A DNA stretch of 64,000 nt from positions 2,356,001 through 2,420,000 of the forward strand of contig JACZZP010000006.1 in the NCBI GenBank assembly GCA_015183035.1. Reading direction: 5' to 3'. The stretch is from Meloidogyne chitwoodi (Eukaryota > Nematoda > Chromadorea > Rhabditida > Meloidogynidae). The translations under genes and the position numbers were made by a program. Under the pieces are notes generated by a model that was not told the DNA's origin, did no database searches, and worked only from the letters and a program-made list of their open reading frames with translations. Shown here piece after piece: positions 1-12,089 of the stretch (the stretch's first letter is position 1; each line of letters opens with the position of its first letter).

Positions 1-517
1 TTGGGAAAAAATGGAAGAGGTTGGTTAATTTTTTTAATATTTATTTATTTATTTTTTTTTCCTTACTAATATACAAATTAATTGAATAATATTAAATAAT
101 ATTAAAATATTTGTGTACAAAAAAGGCAAATATATTCATACAAATTTAAGAGAAAAATAGGGAAAGAAGTGTTTAATTTTAAGTAATGTATTTTTTGTAT
201 AGAAAGAAGAGAAAATATTAATTATTTTGTAAAATTTTGTAAAAATAAAGCTGTTTTTTAGTACATAAAATTGTTTTTTAAGTAAAAGTTAGAGGGGAAG
301 AAAATAAATTTTGTGAAGATAATATGCTAAAATATAGGTAAATATTAGACAGAGAGGGACGGTCTTTATTGGGGAAGAGGAAAGGGAGTGTTTCTTTAAT
401 TTCTAAAAATTAAAATTAATTTTTTAAATGTCCGGGACCGCTCCCCTGAATTTTCTAAAAATTATAATTTTTTAATTAAATAAAAGTGTAAAATTAAAGT
501 AAAAATATATTAATAAA
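1..517. other. gene-free left edge
   Basis: This stretch is A+T-rich with no open frame that resembles a protein and no RNA-like fold that I could see. It lies just downstream of the trehalase stop on the minus strand, so the right-hand part probably contains that gene's 3' untranslated region and polyadenylation site. Confidence 0.5.
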
Positions 518-3500
518 TTAAAGAATAAAACTACTAACCAGTATTAAAAATAAAATATAAAAAGAAGAAAAAATAAAAATTAAAGAAGAAGAGGATAACC
601 TAATTCCTGAATTTACACCACCATTAATATTACTAAAACTTAAATTTGTTTCTTCTCTTGTATTATTTAATGTTTGATTTTGTTGTTGTGTAATAGTAGT
701 AATATTAGGTTGATTATTATTTCCTCCAACATCAGGTAAATTTGGAGGTTCATTGCTAATTACTTCTTTTGCTACAGCATTTGGATTCATTTCTAAATCA
801 TTTTTAAATTCTATACGATCACCAAAGGTTGTTAGCAAGTCGAGGATTACTCCGTTTGTCCATCCAAAACCAGCCTTTAAAAACAATAATTATTTTTGAG
901 ATTAATCTTAACTTCTTTTTGTTATTAAATAATTTTTGAGATCAGTCTTAACTTTTTTTAAATTAAGGTTTGAGATCAATCTTAACTTTTTTATTATTAA
1001 ATAATTTTTGAGATCAATCTTAACTTTTTTTAAATTAAGGTTGAGATCAATCTTAACTTTTTTATTATTAAAAAATTTTTGAGATCAATCTTAACTTTTT
1101 TAAATTAAATTAATTTACCTGAACTTGATATTCTCCTCCAACTCCTTTATTTGGTTTAAACTTATTTACTTCATATTTCTCCCACATCTTTCCTTTTGGA
1201 CTATCATTGCGATAAACTCGATAATTGCTTAATACCCATTTTGTGGCTAACCAAAAAGCTTTTTTCTGCATTCTATTTTTAAAAATAGGAGTTTTATTTA
1301 TTAAATTTTAAAAAAATGAACAAACAATTTATTGTCAGACCGTCTAAGACCTTCAATAATCATGTGATTAAGTGGAGGCCATCCATTAGGATAATCCCAT
1401 TGTTGATGGCTATTTATCATACTTTAAAATAAAAATATTATTATTTTTATTTTCGGAGATGTTTGATACCTTGTTGGAATGCCACCCGGCTCTTTAAAAA
1501 CACCAGCTTTTTCCATTGTACGAAATATTCGTTCCGATTGCTGCAAATCGATGGAATGATAACATCGAGTGAATAGTGGAATAGCAATTGTAGCATAAAA
1601 ATTTTTGTTATGATCCTTCTTTCTAATATTGTAATCGTACCACCCAGCTGTTTCACGGTCATGTTGCACAAAAAATACTTTTTGGAAATTTTCACGAAAT
1701 TCGTAATGTTTTGTGTGATATTCGAAGGCTTTGGAATTGTTTTCTGAAAAAATTGGATTAATTGTTTTATCAAAATTTTTTTTGAAAATTTTACCCAATT
1801 GTAAATATAAATGAGAGAGTATTTCATAATTTCCACAAATATAAGCATTAAGATCTACAGGAATAATATTTGTTGTTTCAATTTCAAGAAGATTAGGCTT
1901 TTCTGGATGTTTCATCCATCTACTGCTAAAATCCCAACCAGATTCTGCTGCAGAGGCTAAATCTCTCCATATTTGTCTTTTATCTTCTACTTTTGTTTTT
2001 TGTTTGACTAATCTGACATCTTCACAAAAAGATTCTGGTCTTGGGACGTTACAACCAACTTTATATTGAAACATTCTGTAAGTCTTTCCGTCTATTGGGA
2101 CTTCTATACCTCTTTCTTCTGTCCAAAACTCCATTTCCTTTAAAATTAGATTATACTTGATATTTATTTTTAAGATTGTGATTTTACCTTCTCTAATATA
2201 GGTAAAGCCTTTTTTATAAAATCATAGTCATGGGTTGCCTCGAAATATTCGTATACCATCCTAAATATATTTATATTAATTAAATAGTTTAAGCTTAAAA
2301 GAATTAAGTATATATTAAACTTTAAAAAATCAGAAGTATAGTTTAACTTAAAAAATCAGAATTATAGTTAAACTTAAAAAATCAGAATTATATATTAAAC
2401 TTAAAAAATCAGAATTAAGATTAAACTTAAAAAATCAGAATTATAGATTAAACTTAAAAAATCAGAATTAAGATTAAACTTAAAAAATCAGAATTATAGA
2501 TTAAACTTAAAAAATCAGAATTAAGATTAAACTTAAAAAATCAGAATAGATCAAACTTAAAAAATCAGAATTATAGATTAAACTTAAAACTTAATCTTTT
2601 ATTAATATGTAAATTTTACATTGTAAGAAAAGGGGGTTGCGATCTCTTGCTATAGTAAATTCTTCCTCCATTTGGAACAAACCCAAATTTATCTACAATA
2701 TCCAAAAAATTCTCAATCATCATTCTGACTGATGTTGTCATTCCTGATACTATTAATCCTTTTATAATCCAATAAGCATCCCAATAATAAAATTCTCTAA
2801 ATCGACCACCCGGAATTATAAATGGATTTTTGACATAAATAAGTGAATGTCTGTCTCTCGTTTCTTTTATCTTTAAAAAAGAAAAAAATTTAAAATTAAT
2901 TTTAAATTTTTTTAAACCTCTTCAGGAATTACTCTACATAAATCTTTCCATATTGAATTTAATTCCATTGCCCAACTTCTTAAAGTATCATCTTTAATTC
3001 TTTCCAACTCGGCTGGAACAGGTGCCCAATCCTCAGGGGTGCACTCTTTTAATTCTCCTCCCGCATGATCAAAATTTTCTTCCAAAAATTTGCTTAATTT
3101 TTCTCTTGGAATATCATGAACAGAGATATTTTCACCAAATAATTGGTCAAATTCTTCAATTACAATACTTGCATTTTTCTTTAATGAACGATCCACAAAT
3201 TCTTTTGAGTCATTTTCTTCTAATAATTGATGATAATTTACTGCCTAAAAAAAAAAGATTTTTTTTTCAAGAGTTCTTCCCCAACATCTCTCTTACCTCA
3301 AGTAATTTTCCCGCACAATAAATATGCCAATTTTCTGAATTTTCGCCACATACTGCTACACTTTCTTTAGCATCTAATATAGTATCATCTCCCAAATCAC
3401 AACTAATTAGTCTATTTGTTGCTGCATCTTCTTCTTCCTCTTTTAAAGAATTTGGTAATATTACACTACCATTTATAGATATATTTTCAGTATTTAATTC

Positions 3501-3758
3501 AATTTGTGAAGTGTTATTAAAAGAATTTTCAATTTCTTCAAAAGACGGCCTTAGAAGAATTATTGAAGTGTTGTTATTCTGATCAAATTCATTATCAGAT
3601 TTTTCATCTACAATTTTTGGTGTTTCATTGTTATTATTTAATAGCCTTTTTTGGTGTTCTGAGGGAGGATTGTTTGAGGGAAGAGCTTGTGAAATTGATA
3701 AAAATATAAATAAAAATAATAGAGGCCTTAATTGGGGAATAATAATATTTCTTCTCAT
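518..3758 (-). CDS. trehalase (GH37), secreted and probably GPI-anchored
   Basis: Hydrolyses trehalose to two glucose molecules. Eight exons: 3758-3297, 3244-2918, 2870-2620, 2260-2188, 2137-1470, 1421-1341, 1272-1119 and 874-518. They sum to 790 codons plus stop with no frame break. Exon 3 carries the first trehalase signature PGGRFREFYYWDAY, and exon 6 carries the second, QWDYPNGWPP. The last exon opens with GFGWTNGV, also typical of the family. The N-terminus has basic residues followed by a hydrophobic run (LLFLFIFLSISQALPS), a signal peptide. An acidic, Asn-rich segment follows before the catalytic domain. The C-terminus is a Ser-rich spacer and a final hydrophobic tail without a cytoplasmic part, as in GPI-anchored animal trehalases. 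The anchor is inferred. Introns 4 and 7 are lengthened by tandem repeats. Several trehalase paralogues are usual in nematodes, so I give no number. Confidence 0.95.
893..1107. repeat. short tandem repeat in trehalase intron 7
   Basis: About five imperfect copies of a roughly 40-nt unit, each containing the core gagatcaatcttaacttttt, fill most of the last trehalase intron. No coding potential. Confidence 0.8.
2318..2590. repeat. tandem repeat in trehalase intron 4
   Basis: Around ten imperfect copies of a 23-30 nt unit with the core aaacttaaaaaatcagaatt. The same core, in either orientation, recurs near 4000-4190 and inside the SPTLC1-like intron at 6655-6840. It is therefore a dispersed intronic and intergenic minisatellite family, not a feature of this gene alone. 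Confidence 0.8.
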
Positions 3759-6594
3759 TTTCTCCTGAAAAAATTAAAATTTAAAATTAAAATATTTTTT
3801 TTTTGTTCTTTAAAATTATTAAAGTTTATTTTGTGAGTAAAATAAAAAAAAAAGTTTCGCAATCAATTTTTTGTTTGTTGATTATTAGTGGAACGAGGTC
3901 TTGTGAATATTAATATTTTTTAATGTTATAGTATAAAAAGTTTTATTTTGATTAATTTAATTTTTTTTATTTTTAAAAACTATATTTTTTCTAGTTTAAA
4001 CTTAAATTCTGATTTTTTAAGAGTAAAATTCTGTTTTATTTTTTTAAGTTTGAACTTAAATTCTGTTTCAAGTTTATAAAATTCTGATTTCTTAAGATCG
4101 AATTATTAATTCTGATTTTTCTAGTTTCAAAATTAATTATCGTTTATTTATGCTTTTTCAAGTTTAAGCTAGAATTAATTTTTTTAAGAAGTTTCTTTTA
4201 AGAATTATATTTAAGAAAGAAATGTTTTTTTTTACAATTTAAAAATAAAACTTTAAGTATGTGGAATTAAATGTAAAATTAAAAATATAAATTATGGCGA
4301 ATATAATTTACAATTAATCCTTTTATAAATAAATCATAAATTAAAGGCGGGGGAAGTATTTAATTATTTTTTTAATGATATAAATGTTTTAATATTGCGC
4401 AAAAAAAAAGATTATAAGAAAGATGGCCAAAAATCATTCATTTTTATAATTAAAAATATTAAGGGTTGAAAATGGAAACATTTTTTAATAATTTAACAAT
4501 CATATGTCTTTTTTGTTGATTTTTAAATTATAGTTAAATTTATGTTACACTATAAAAAAATATTTTAATTTTTGGACTATGAATTGGATAAAAATATAAT
4601 TTTTTTTACAAAAATTTATTTTTAGAGAGGTAATAAAAATTCATTTTTATTTTAAAATTAATTTTTAATAGTTTAAATTAATTTGGTAATTAATGTCTTT
4701 TTTTTTTACTTCCACTTTTTTATAATTAAAAAGCGTAAATTGAGTGCTTTCTAAAATTTTAATTTTTTTCTTCGGGCCAATTTTGTTATAATATTATTTA
4801 ATTTATTTATAGGAGTTGTAAAGGGGGAATTGATGTGTGGTTTTAATTTGTAAAATAAAAATATAAATTTTTGCATGAATTTTTTTGTGTGTAATTTTGT
4901 AGCAAAAACAAGAGTAAATTTGTTAGAAAGAAAAATTTTTTTGTAAAATAAAAATATTAAAAATATTGTTTTCATAGCACTTTTAATTACCTTTAAATTT
5001 AATCAAAAGAAGGCGGAGTGAAAAATAAAATTTTAGAACGGTTGAAAATAAAATTTGGCGAATTTGTTTTAATGTTCAAAAAAATATATTTTAACATTGA
5101 AAATATTTTAGAAATTAAAAAAAAAAGAAAAAAGGCATGTTATTATTTTTAAAAAGAGAGGGGAGAGAGAAGGGGAGGGAGGAAAGGGATTTACGCATTC
5201 AAAAAAGCTATTCATAAAATATATATAAAAAAAAGATTGTCAAGTTTATGGCCGATAGGTAAACAAAAACTTTTTTTTTAATGATAATATTAGTAATAAA
5301 AAATATTAAAAATAAAAGAGATGAGAAATTGAGAAAAATTGAAATGCGCATGAGAGAGAAGTTTTTTTTCAATCAGAAATTAAAAAATAATAAAAAAATA
5401 ATAATTTAAGTGCGCAATATAAAGTAGCCTATTTTTAGCCTTATATGTATATGTATATATGTTCCTCAATAAATATATCAGAAACTTAAGTAATACAATA
5501 AATATATCAGAAAAATAAGTAAGACATAAAAATATCAGAAACTTAAGTAATACAATAAATATATCAGAAAAATAAGTAAGACATAAAAATATCAGAAACT
5601 TAAGTAATACAATAAATATATCAGAAACTTAAGTAAGACAATAAATATATCAGAAACTTAAGTAAGACATTAAATATACCAGAAACTTAAGTAAGACAAT
5701 AAATATACCAGAAACTTAAGTAAGACATTAAATATATCAGAAACTTAAGTAAGACAATAAATATATCAGAAACTTAAGTAAGACAGAAAAATATTAAAAA
5801 ATAGAATTTTTATGTGTTGATGGTGTTTTTCTGATTTTTTTACTGTTCCTTTATTTATTGTTAATATTTATTTAGAAAAGAGAAAAAGTATTTATTTTTA
5901 TGATAATATTTTTGTTGCAAGTTTATTTTTGAGTACCATGCTCCGTATGATTTTTTTTATGTTTTCTTCAAGAAAAAGCAAACAAAGAAAAAAAACTGGT
6001 CAATAAAAAGGTTAATTATTTTTTATAACCTTTTAATAAAAAGTAAAATAATAAAAAGATTTTTTTTGATTATTTAAGAATTTTTTAAAATTAAATTAAA
6101 TAATATTTATATATTTTTGGGGGTATTATTTTATTTTTTTAAAGAGGAACATTTATTCAAAAAATTTTTTTTTATTTAATGTTCACTTTTATCAAAAAAT
6201 GTAAAATTCTCTTTTTTTATTATTGTTCATGTGTTTGCCTAATTTCAAAAATATTAATGTGGAGATATTATTTGTTTTGACACGTTTTAGAGTCAAATGA
6301 TAAATAATATTTTTTTATTTTATTTAAAAATTATTGAAAAGAATTTTTTTAAGTGTTTAATAATGAAAGAAAAGATTATTCAATTCTTTTTAAATTAAAT
6401 TTTTTAATTTTTGATTAATCGTGTTCTTTATTCTTTTTTGTTTATTTAATTTTAAAATTTAAAAAAAAAGAAGGAAATTATTTAAAAAATGAATATTTCA
6501 ATGAACTATTTTTAAGAATTTAAATTTTAATAGAAGTATTAAATTAGGGTTAAAAAATAAAATAAATAAACAAAAATTTTTTTAATTTTTTCAG
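3759..6594. other. long gene-free stretch between trehalase and SPTLC1-like fragment
   Basis: The left end should hold the trehalase promoter. I found no credible exon in either strand: open frames such as 4751-4975 (-) are low-complexity, Phe/Lys/Asn-rich products of A+T-rich DNA. It contains scattered copies of the tcagaatt repeat near 4000-4190 and the minisatellite at 5464-5795. I looked here for the missing 5' exons of the SPTLC1-like gene and did not find them. Confidence 0.6.
5464..5795. repeat. 29-30 bp minisatellite
   Basis: About eleven tandem copies of a unit of 29-30 nt with the core atatcagaaacttaagtaag, varying by single substitutions and small deletions. It shares the cag-aa-actta theme with the intronic repeats on either side. 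There is no spacer diversity, so this is not an array of the CRISPR type. Confidence 0.85.
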
Positions 6595-7770
6595 GGGTAA
6601 CTGAACATTTTGGCATTGACGCAGTTGACGTGGTTTGTATTAATATTTAAAATTGTTAGGTTAAGCTTAAAAATCAGAATTATTGTTTAAGCTTAAAATG
6701 TCAGAATTAAGCTTGAACTTAAAAATCAGAATTATAGATTAAACTTAAAAAATCAGAATTAAACTTAAACTTAAAAAAAAGCAGAATTAAACTTAAACTT
6801 AAAAAATCAGAATTAAACTTAAAAAATCAATTATAGTTATTTTCGATTAATTCATTTTAAATAAAATTAGGATCTGATTTCTGCATCGCTGGAAAATGCT
6901 GTTGCCTCTACTGGCGGTTTCTGCGCAGGCCGTTCATTTGTTATTGGTCATCAACGACTCTCTGGTTTTTTTGAATTAAAAATTTAAATTAATATTTTCA
7001 GGGCTTGGCTACTGCTTCTCAGCTTCATTACCTCCGCTACTTGCAGTAGCAGCGAGTTTTAATTTTTTAAATAAAATAAATAAATAATAATTTACAGGTG
7101 AAGCAATAAATATAATTCAGGAGCAACCAGAAAAAGCACAACAACTTCATCAAAAGTCAATTAATTTGCATAAGCTAATTTCGATTGCTACTAAAGGGAC
7201 AAAGTTCGTTCTAATTGGAGATGAAATGTCACCATTAAAACACATTGGATTTGAACACGAAGATAAAATATTGGCTAACAACGTGTTGAACGATTTTATT
7301 AATGAGGTTTGTATTTTTAAAAGAAGAATATATAATTAATGAGTTATATCTTAGAATTTTAATCCTGTTTTTTAATGTTTTAATTATAGAATTTACTTGA
7401 TAACCTTTAAAATTGATCATAAAACATATGATCACTTAAAGAGAAGGTTCAAGGTCTTATATTGATAAAATAATATAGTAAATATATCTTTTAATGATTT
7501 AAGAGTAATTTTTAAAAATTTATTCAACATAATTTAGATGCAAACAAGTGGAATTCTCGTGTCTAGAGCATGCTACCTTTCAGACCAGGAAGCATTTTCT
7601 CAAAAGGATACGTAAGTTTAAAAGAAGGAAAAATTTTTTTTTTACATAGTCATTTTAAAAAAAGGGTTAAAGTTACTTGTCGCAATGACGTAACCGATGG
7701 GGAGATGGAGGAAGTTGGGGAAAAATTTAAATTAATAATGGAAAAATTAAACACACAGAAATGTGATTAA
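6595..7770 (+). pseudogene. sptl-1: serine palmitoyltransferase subunit 1 (SPTLC1/LCB1), C-terminal part only
   Basis: Exons 6595-6632, 6871-6964, 7002-7055, 7098-7306, 7538-7611 and 7650-7770 splice in frame to 195 codons plus stop. The product follows the last 40 percent of animal SPTLC1: VTEHFGI, then [28 protein letters not shown] and GYCFSASLPP. SPTLC1 pairs with SPTLC2 to condense serine with palmitoyl-CoA in the endoplasmic reticulum, and the pyridoxal-phosphate lysine sits in SPTLC2. Reading frame and splice sites are intact. However, the first exon begins mid-codon at an acceptor site, and nothing upstream to the trehalase gene encodes the other 270-300 residues. I therefore call it a 5'-truncated copy. 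Alternatives are very distant 5' exons or an assembly join. The 38-nt intron 7612-7649 and the 237-nt repeat-filled intron 6633-6870 show the local range of intron size. Confidence 0.85.
6655..6840. repeat. intronic copies of the tcagaatt repeat
   Basis: Six to seven imperfect copies of the aaacttaaaaaatcagaatt unit fill the first intron of the SPTLC1-like fragment. It is the same family as in trehalase intron 4. Confidence 0.75.
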
Positions 7771-8003
7771 TTAATTTTTTTAAATTACACACTTCTTAAT
7801 ATTTAATTTAAAAAATATTCTAGTTTTATTACTTAAAATATATACGTGTTTCTCTCTAAAAATATACTTTTTATATTAGATAGATTAGTTTAATAATTTG
7901 TTGTCTAGTAGTAATTTTTAATTTTTTAAATTTATTTTTTTCCTGTTCTTTATTTAATAGTTTAATAAATTTAAAAAAATTACAATAAAGGTTTTAATCA
8001 AAT

Positions 8004-10225
8004 TCATGGAAGACTCAAACAAGCAATTAAATGTTCAACTCTCTCCTTTTGGTCATTCGCTTCTGGACCCAACGAATCATAAAATTCTGAGAGAATCTTC
8101 AAAAAAAGAGTAATAAATAACTTTAAAAAAAGTTCAAAAATAATACCGGCTCCAATAAAGTGTTCAAAAAAGATCCTTTAAAGCGCATTTTAAAAAGTTT
8201 TTCTGCTCTTTCTCTGCTGCCAGGTGCTCCTTTTATACAAACCTCTGCCAAAATTAGTGTAATTCTTTGAAGAGTGTAAAGGCCATTATTTAATCTTTCA
8301 ATGTATACCTTTTTAAAAAAAAAATTTTTTTTAAAGAATTGAAAAAGAAAAAAAACTTCTTCTTCATCCGGCTTATCATCTTCATCTATTTCAGCAAGTC
8401 TTTTATTGAATTTTGTTTCAAATCTTTTTAATTTCTCACTTAATTTGAAGAAAAAAAGTTAAAAAAGAGAGTTAATAATTAAACCTGTATTTAATAAATA
8501 ATTCAATCATTCTGTCCACTTTTTCAAAACAATGGTCCGAAAATTTTTGTAAAACTCTATTTTTATTTTCTTGATTGCACGAGTACAACAATGCGTCAAT
8601 TATCTAAAATTAATATAAATAATTATTTTTTAAGAATAAAAAAGTGTGAAAACCGAGCAGCAATATTCCTCATGATCTAAAAAATAATTTTTTATTAAAA
8701 AAAATAAATTAAAAAAAAACCGTCAGGCGTTGTATCCTTTCTTTTCATTTTTGGTGGTGTACGCATTAAAAGAGGAAATAAAGTTCTTAGACCTTTAAAA
8801 AATTTTTAAAAATTAAAATAAAATTTAAAAATAAACCCAAAATTTCAACAAATTTATCGCAATTAGCAGTTCCATCAGGAATTGCTGTTGCATGGCTTAA
8901 AACTTTTAAAGCACCTTCTCTTGATTGTTTTTTCTCCCTTAATTAATTAAAAATAATTTTTAAATTAAAAAATGTTCTCTTACATTAACATTAAATTCAT
9001 TAATTGTAAACCTTCACCATCCAGAAAAACTTGTCGATTAGAAGAATGCATAAGTGAAGCACAAATGGCGTCAAATAAATTTTCCATGTGTTCGTACTCA
9101 TCTGGACTGTTTGGATCATGTCTTTTATATGCAGCCAAAGCCTTTTTTAAGAAAATAAAAAACAAAATTTAAAAAAAATATATACTCTCAAAAGAAGATC
9201 AACACCATCACGTTTCTCTGTCAACTTAATTTTAGCTGATAAAGTTGATTGTAGCAGCATATCCAATAATTGGCTAGCATAAAGTTTGTTTGCATCAAAT
9301 GCTCCCTTTTTAGTTCCACGAATCATAAGCCACTCAAAAAGGCCTTGAGAAACACAAACTTCGTTGGCATCGGGGTGGAAATCGAGCAACTTTATTTAAA
9401 AAATAAATTTACAAAAAATTAATAAGATAAAATAATAAAATTTAAAACAAACATTTTCAATAATAGAAAGAGCATTATGAATTGCATCCGCCTCATCCTG
9501 TTCACTTTCATTAAGTCTGCTCAGAACTTGTTGAACCAAAGTTTCAACAATTTGGCCTTTTAGCAATTCTTCAATTAAAATTTTTGCGCAAGCTTCGCTT
9601 TCATGTAAAATTTCAACATCTGTTAACTCCTTTTTTAAACAAAAATTAATAAAAATAAAAGTTAATTTACTTGCAATAAATTACACACAACAGCAACAAT
9701 ATCAGCATTTTCATGTGATAAAAGTTGTAATAAAATTTGAATAGAACCTTGTTCCACTAAAATGTGATAAAATTGTGGCTCTGCAGCGACTATATGCATT
9801 TCCTTAAATTTTATTAATTTTTAAATAAAAAAGGTATTTTAATCGATTTAAACCTGTATAGCAGTATTAAGTTCAACTTCAGATTCCATAAACTTTCTTG
9901 GATCATCTGGATATTTTATTCTAGTTTCAGCATTCTTTGCTTGTTTACGATCCAACTAAAAAAAGAAAAATTGTAAAAGATTTTAAAAAATACCTGAAGA
10001 CACAATCTTTTAATTGCACTTTCATCAATTTCCTCTTGTACTTCGTCATCTGTAGATTCAAGTATTTCAATTGTATTTTTAGTTTTTTTAACATCTTCAG
10101 TATTAAACTCGTCAAAACGAGGTCTTTTTTCTGGAGGCTAAAAATTAATTAAAGAAAATAAAAAAAAAAGTAAATATTGCCTGGGATGGTAATTTTAGAA
10201 TTTCATCTACGTGTATCGTTGACAT
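8004..10225 (-). CDS. CTNNBL1: beta-catenin-like protein 1
   Basis: Fourteen exons between 10225 and 8004 give 537 codons plus stop, close to the 563 residues of human CTNNBL1. The protein is an armadillo-repeat factor associated with the Prp19/CDC5L spliceosome complex. Recognisable segments are the N-terminal KRPRFDEF, then FMESEVELNTAIQEMH, SHENADIVAVVCNLLQELTD and LLDFHPDANEVCVSQGLFEW, then DHEEYCCS and the C-terminal segment beginning IERLNNGLYTLQRI. A basic nuclear-localisation-like KRPR lies near the N-terminus. Intron 1 (10180-10138) has a GC donor (CAG/GC) instead of GT and an ordinary AG acceptor. The gene is tail-to-tail with the SPTLC1 fragment, 233 nt apart, and head-to-head with the ECHDC3-like gene, 236 nt apart, so a shared divergent promoter is likely at 10226-10461. 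Confidence 0.93.
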
Positions 10226-10461
10226 ATTTCTGCAATAAAAAATTAAAATTTTATTTAAAAAAATCTTTCTTTAAATTAAAAAATAAAAAAGCCGACGATG
10301 AACTAGTTGGCAATGAAAAGATGGTGTGGAATCGTCCTGAAAATATAAACTTTTGAATATATCAAAATGTCAACTCTTCAGCTTGTAAAATATTCTTTTT
10401 CGCTTTGCTTTTTTACAATTTTCCTTCAGATTAACAATTTATTTAGTCATTTTTGTCAAAA
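10226..10461. promoter_or_regulatory. divergent promoter interval CTNNBL1 / ECHDC3
   Basis: This 236-nt gap separates the start codons of two divergently transcribed genes, so both promoters must lie here or overlap the first exons. I see no recognisable core element. The position alone supports the call. Confidence 0.45.
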
Positions 10462-11868
10462 ATGAGACTTTTTACTTCATTATTATCAATAAGAACTTCA
10501 TTAATGCCTTCTTTTACTGTCAAAATGTTTTCTTCAAGCTCAATGCTTTCATCAACTGTGATTAAATCAGAAGAATCATCTGAGCCCTTAATTAAACAAG
10601 AATTATATTTTGATGGAAAAGTTGCTAGATTAGTTTGTTTTTATTTTATTTATTTCAAATTTACTTTTTTAAAGGTTTTAAATTGTCCAAAGCGTCGAAA
10701 TGCTCTTTCACTAAATCTAATGGAGAATTTACGCAAGGAATTGAAGGAATTGGATAATAATATGAAAATAAGGGCAATCATTATTGCTTCTGAAGGAAAT
10801 GTTTTTTCTGCAGGACATGATCTTAATGAATTGGTTTTTCTTATTATAAATTTTTTAATTTAAATTTCTTTTAGACTGCTGAATCTGGCCCTTCAAATCA
10901 CAAGAGAGTGTTTTCTAAATGTATTGAATTAATGGAGACGATACAACATCTTTCTTTGCCTGTAATTGGTATTTCTTTTATTTTGGAGTTAAGGTTTGGG
11001 GTTGATCTAAATTTGTATTTTCTGAATTTTGGTCCAGGTTTAGACGGTTTTTGAGCTTTTTTGAGGTTTACTAGACTTTATATTATTTAATTTTTACAAT
11101 TCCACAATAATACAAATTTAGCTGAAGTCGACGGACTCGTTACAGCCGCAGGAACACAATTAGTTGGCACTTGTGATATTGTTGCTGCAACACAAAGATC
11201 AACATTTTCTTGTCCTGGGTATATATTTTTTTTCTTTTTTAATAAATAATTTTTTTAGAATTAAAATAGGTCTTTTTTGTAATACTCCAGGAATTGCATT
11301 AGCACGCAATTTGCCTAGAAAAGTTGCAATGGATATGCTATTAACAGCTAGAGAAATAACTGCAAAAGGTTTTTTTAATAATATAATTTTAATAATTTAA
11401 AAAATATTTTTAGAAGCCTTAAATGCTGGACTAATTTCAAGAATTGTAGATGATGGAAAAGCAAAAGAAGAGGTTTTACAAATTTCTGAAGAAATTTGTA
11501 AATATAGTAGACATATATGTGACTTGGGAAAGTCATTTTTTTACACACAAATTGAGCAAAATATAAACACGGCGAATAGGTTCTTTTTTAATTTTTAATT
11601 TCTCTTTTTTCTCCTCATTTTCCCCTATTTTTGCCTTTTTTATAAAAATTTTTTTTTGCTCTTAGAAAAAGTCCAATCAAAGCAAAAATAAGGGAAAATG
11701 GAGAGCAATAAAAAAGAGAAAATAAAATTAAAAAATTATCTTTAAAAAATTTAAAAATTATTTTTTAGACAAGGAGCAACGATCATGTGTAAAAATTTAA
11801 AATTGCCTGATGCAAAAGAAGGAATTTCCGCGTTTTTGGAAAAAAGAAAGCCACAATGGGTAGAATGA
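10462..11868 (+). CDS. ECHDC3: enoyl-CoA hydratase domain-containing protein 3 (crotonase family)
   Basis: Seven exons (10462-10632, 10675-10833, 10875-10968, 11122-11218, 11259-11368, 11414-11579, 11769-11868) give 298 codons plus stop. The crotonase fold is clear: NCPKRRNALSLNLMENL, then FSAGHDLNEL (oxyanion-hole region), EVDGLVTAAGTQLVGTCDI and GLFCNTPGIALARNLPRK. The C-terminal KEGISAFLEKRKPQW matches ECHDC3 better than mitochondrial ECHS1. The first 30 residues are rich in Ser, Leu and basic residues and lack acidic ones, consistent with a mitochondrial presequence. I chose ATG 10462 because it is the first ATG of the open frame. The last intron contains an imperfect inverted repeat. Substrate of ECHDC3 is not established, so I infer only a mitochondrial acyl-CoA-related role. 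Confidence 0.9.
11598..11724. repeat. inverted repeat inside ECHDC3 intron 6
   Basis: A left arm at 11598-11634 (pyrimidine-rich, ending ctatttttgc) is the imperfect reverse complement of 11682-11724 (starting gcaaaaataagggaaaat), with a loop of about 48 nt. It could fold into a hairpin in the pre-mRNA or be a small foldback element. Confidence 0.6.
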
Positions 11869-12089
11869 AATAAATATATTTATATTTTAATAAATTTTCA
11901 AAATAAAAAATGTTTTTTTTAATTTTTTTTTCAATTAGTTTGATCTTTTTGAAATACTTTTTATTTTTTTTCTTTCAATTTTGTTTTTAAAAAAAGTTTT
12001 CAGTCTGTGCTTAAGACATAATCTCCTCTTTTGAAGCATATTCAATTTAATTTTGCTCAAACTTTTGCGGGTTTTTATTCCAAACATTT

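Noticed and set aside
3022..3321. Plus-strand ORF opposite trehalase exon 2
   Set aside because: Antisense shadow of a confidently assigned exon.
4751..4975. 74-codon minus-strand ORF between trehalase and SPTLC1-like
   Set aside because: Low-complexity Phe/Lys/Ile-rich; no homology or splice context.
5464..5795. Regular repeat array resembling a CRISPR at first sight
   Set aside because: Units are contiguous without unique spacers, and the setting is a eukaryotic intergenic region.
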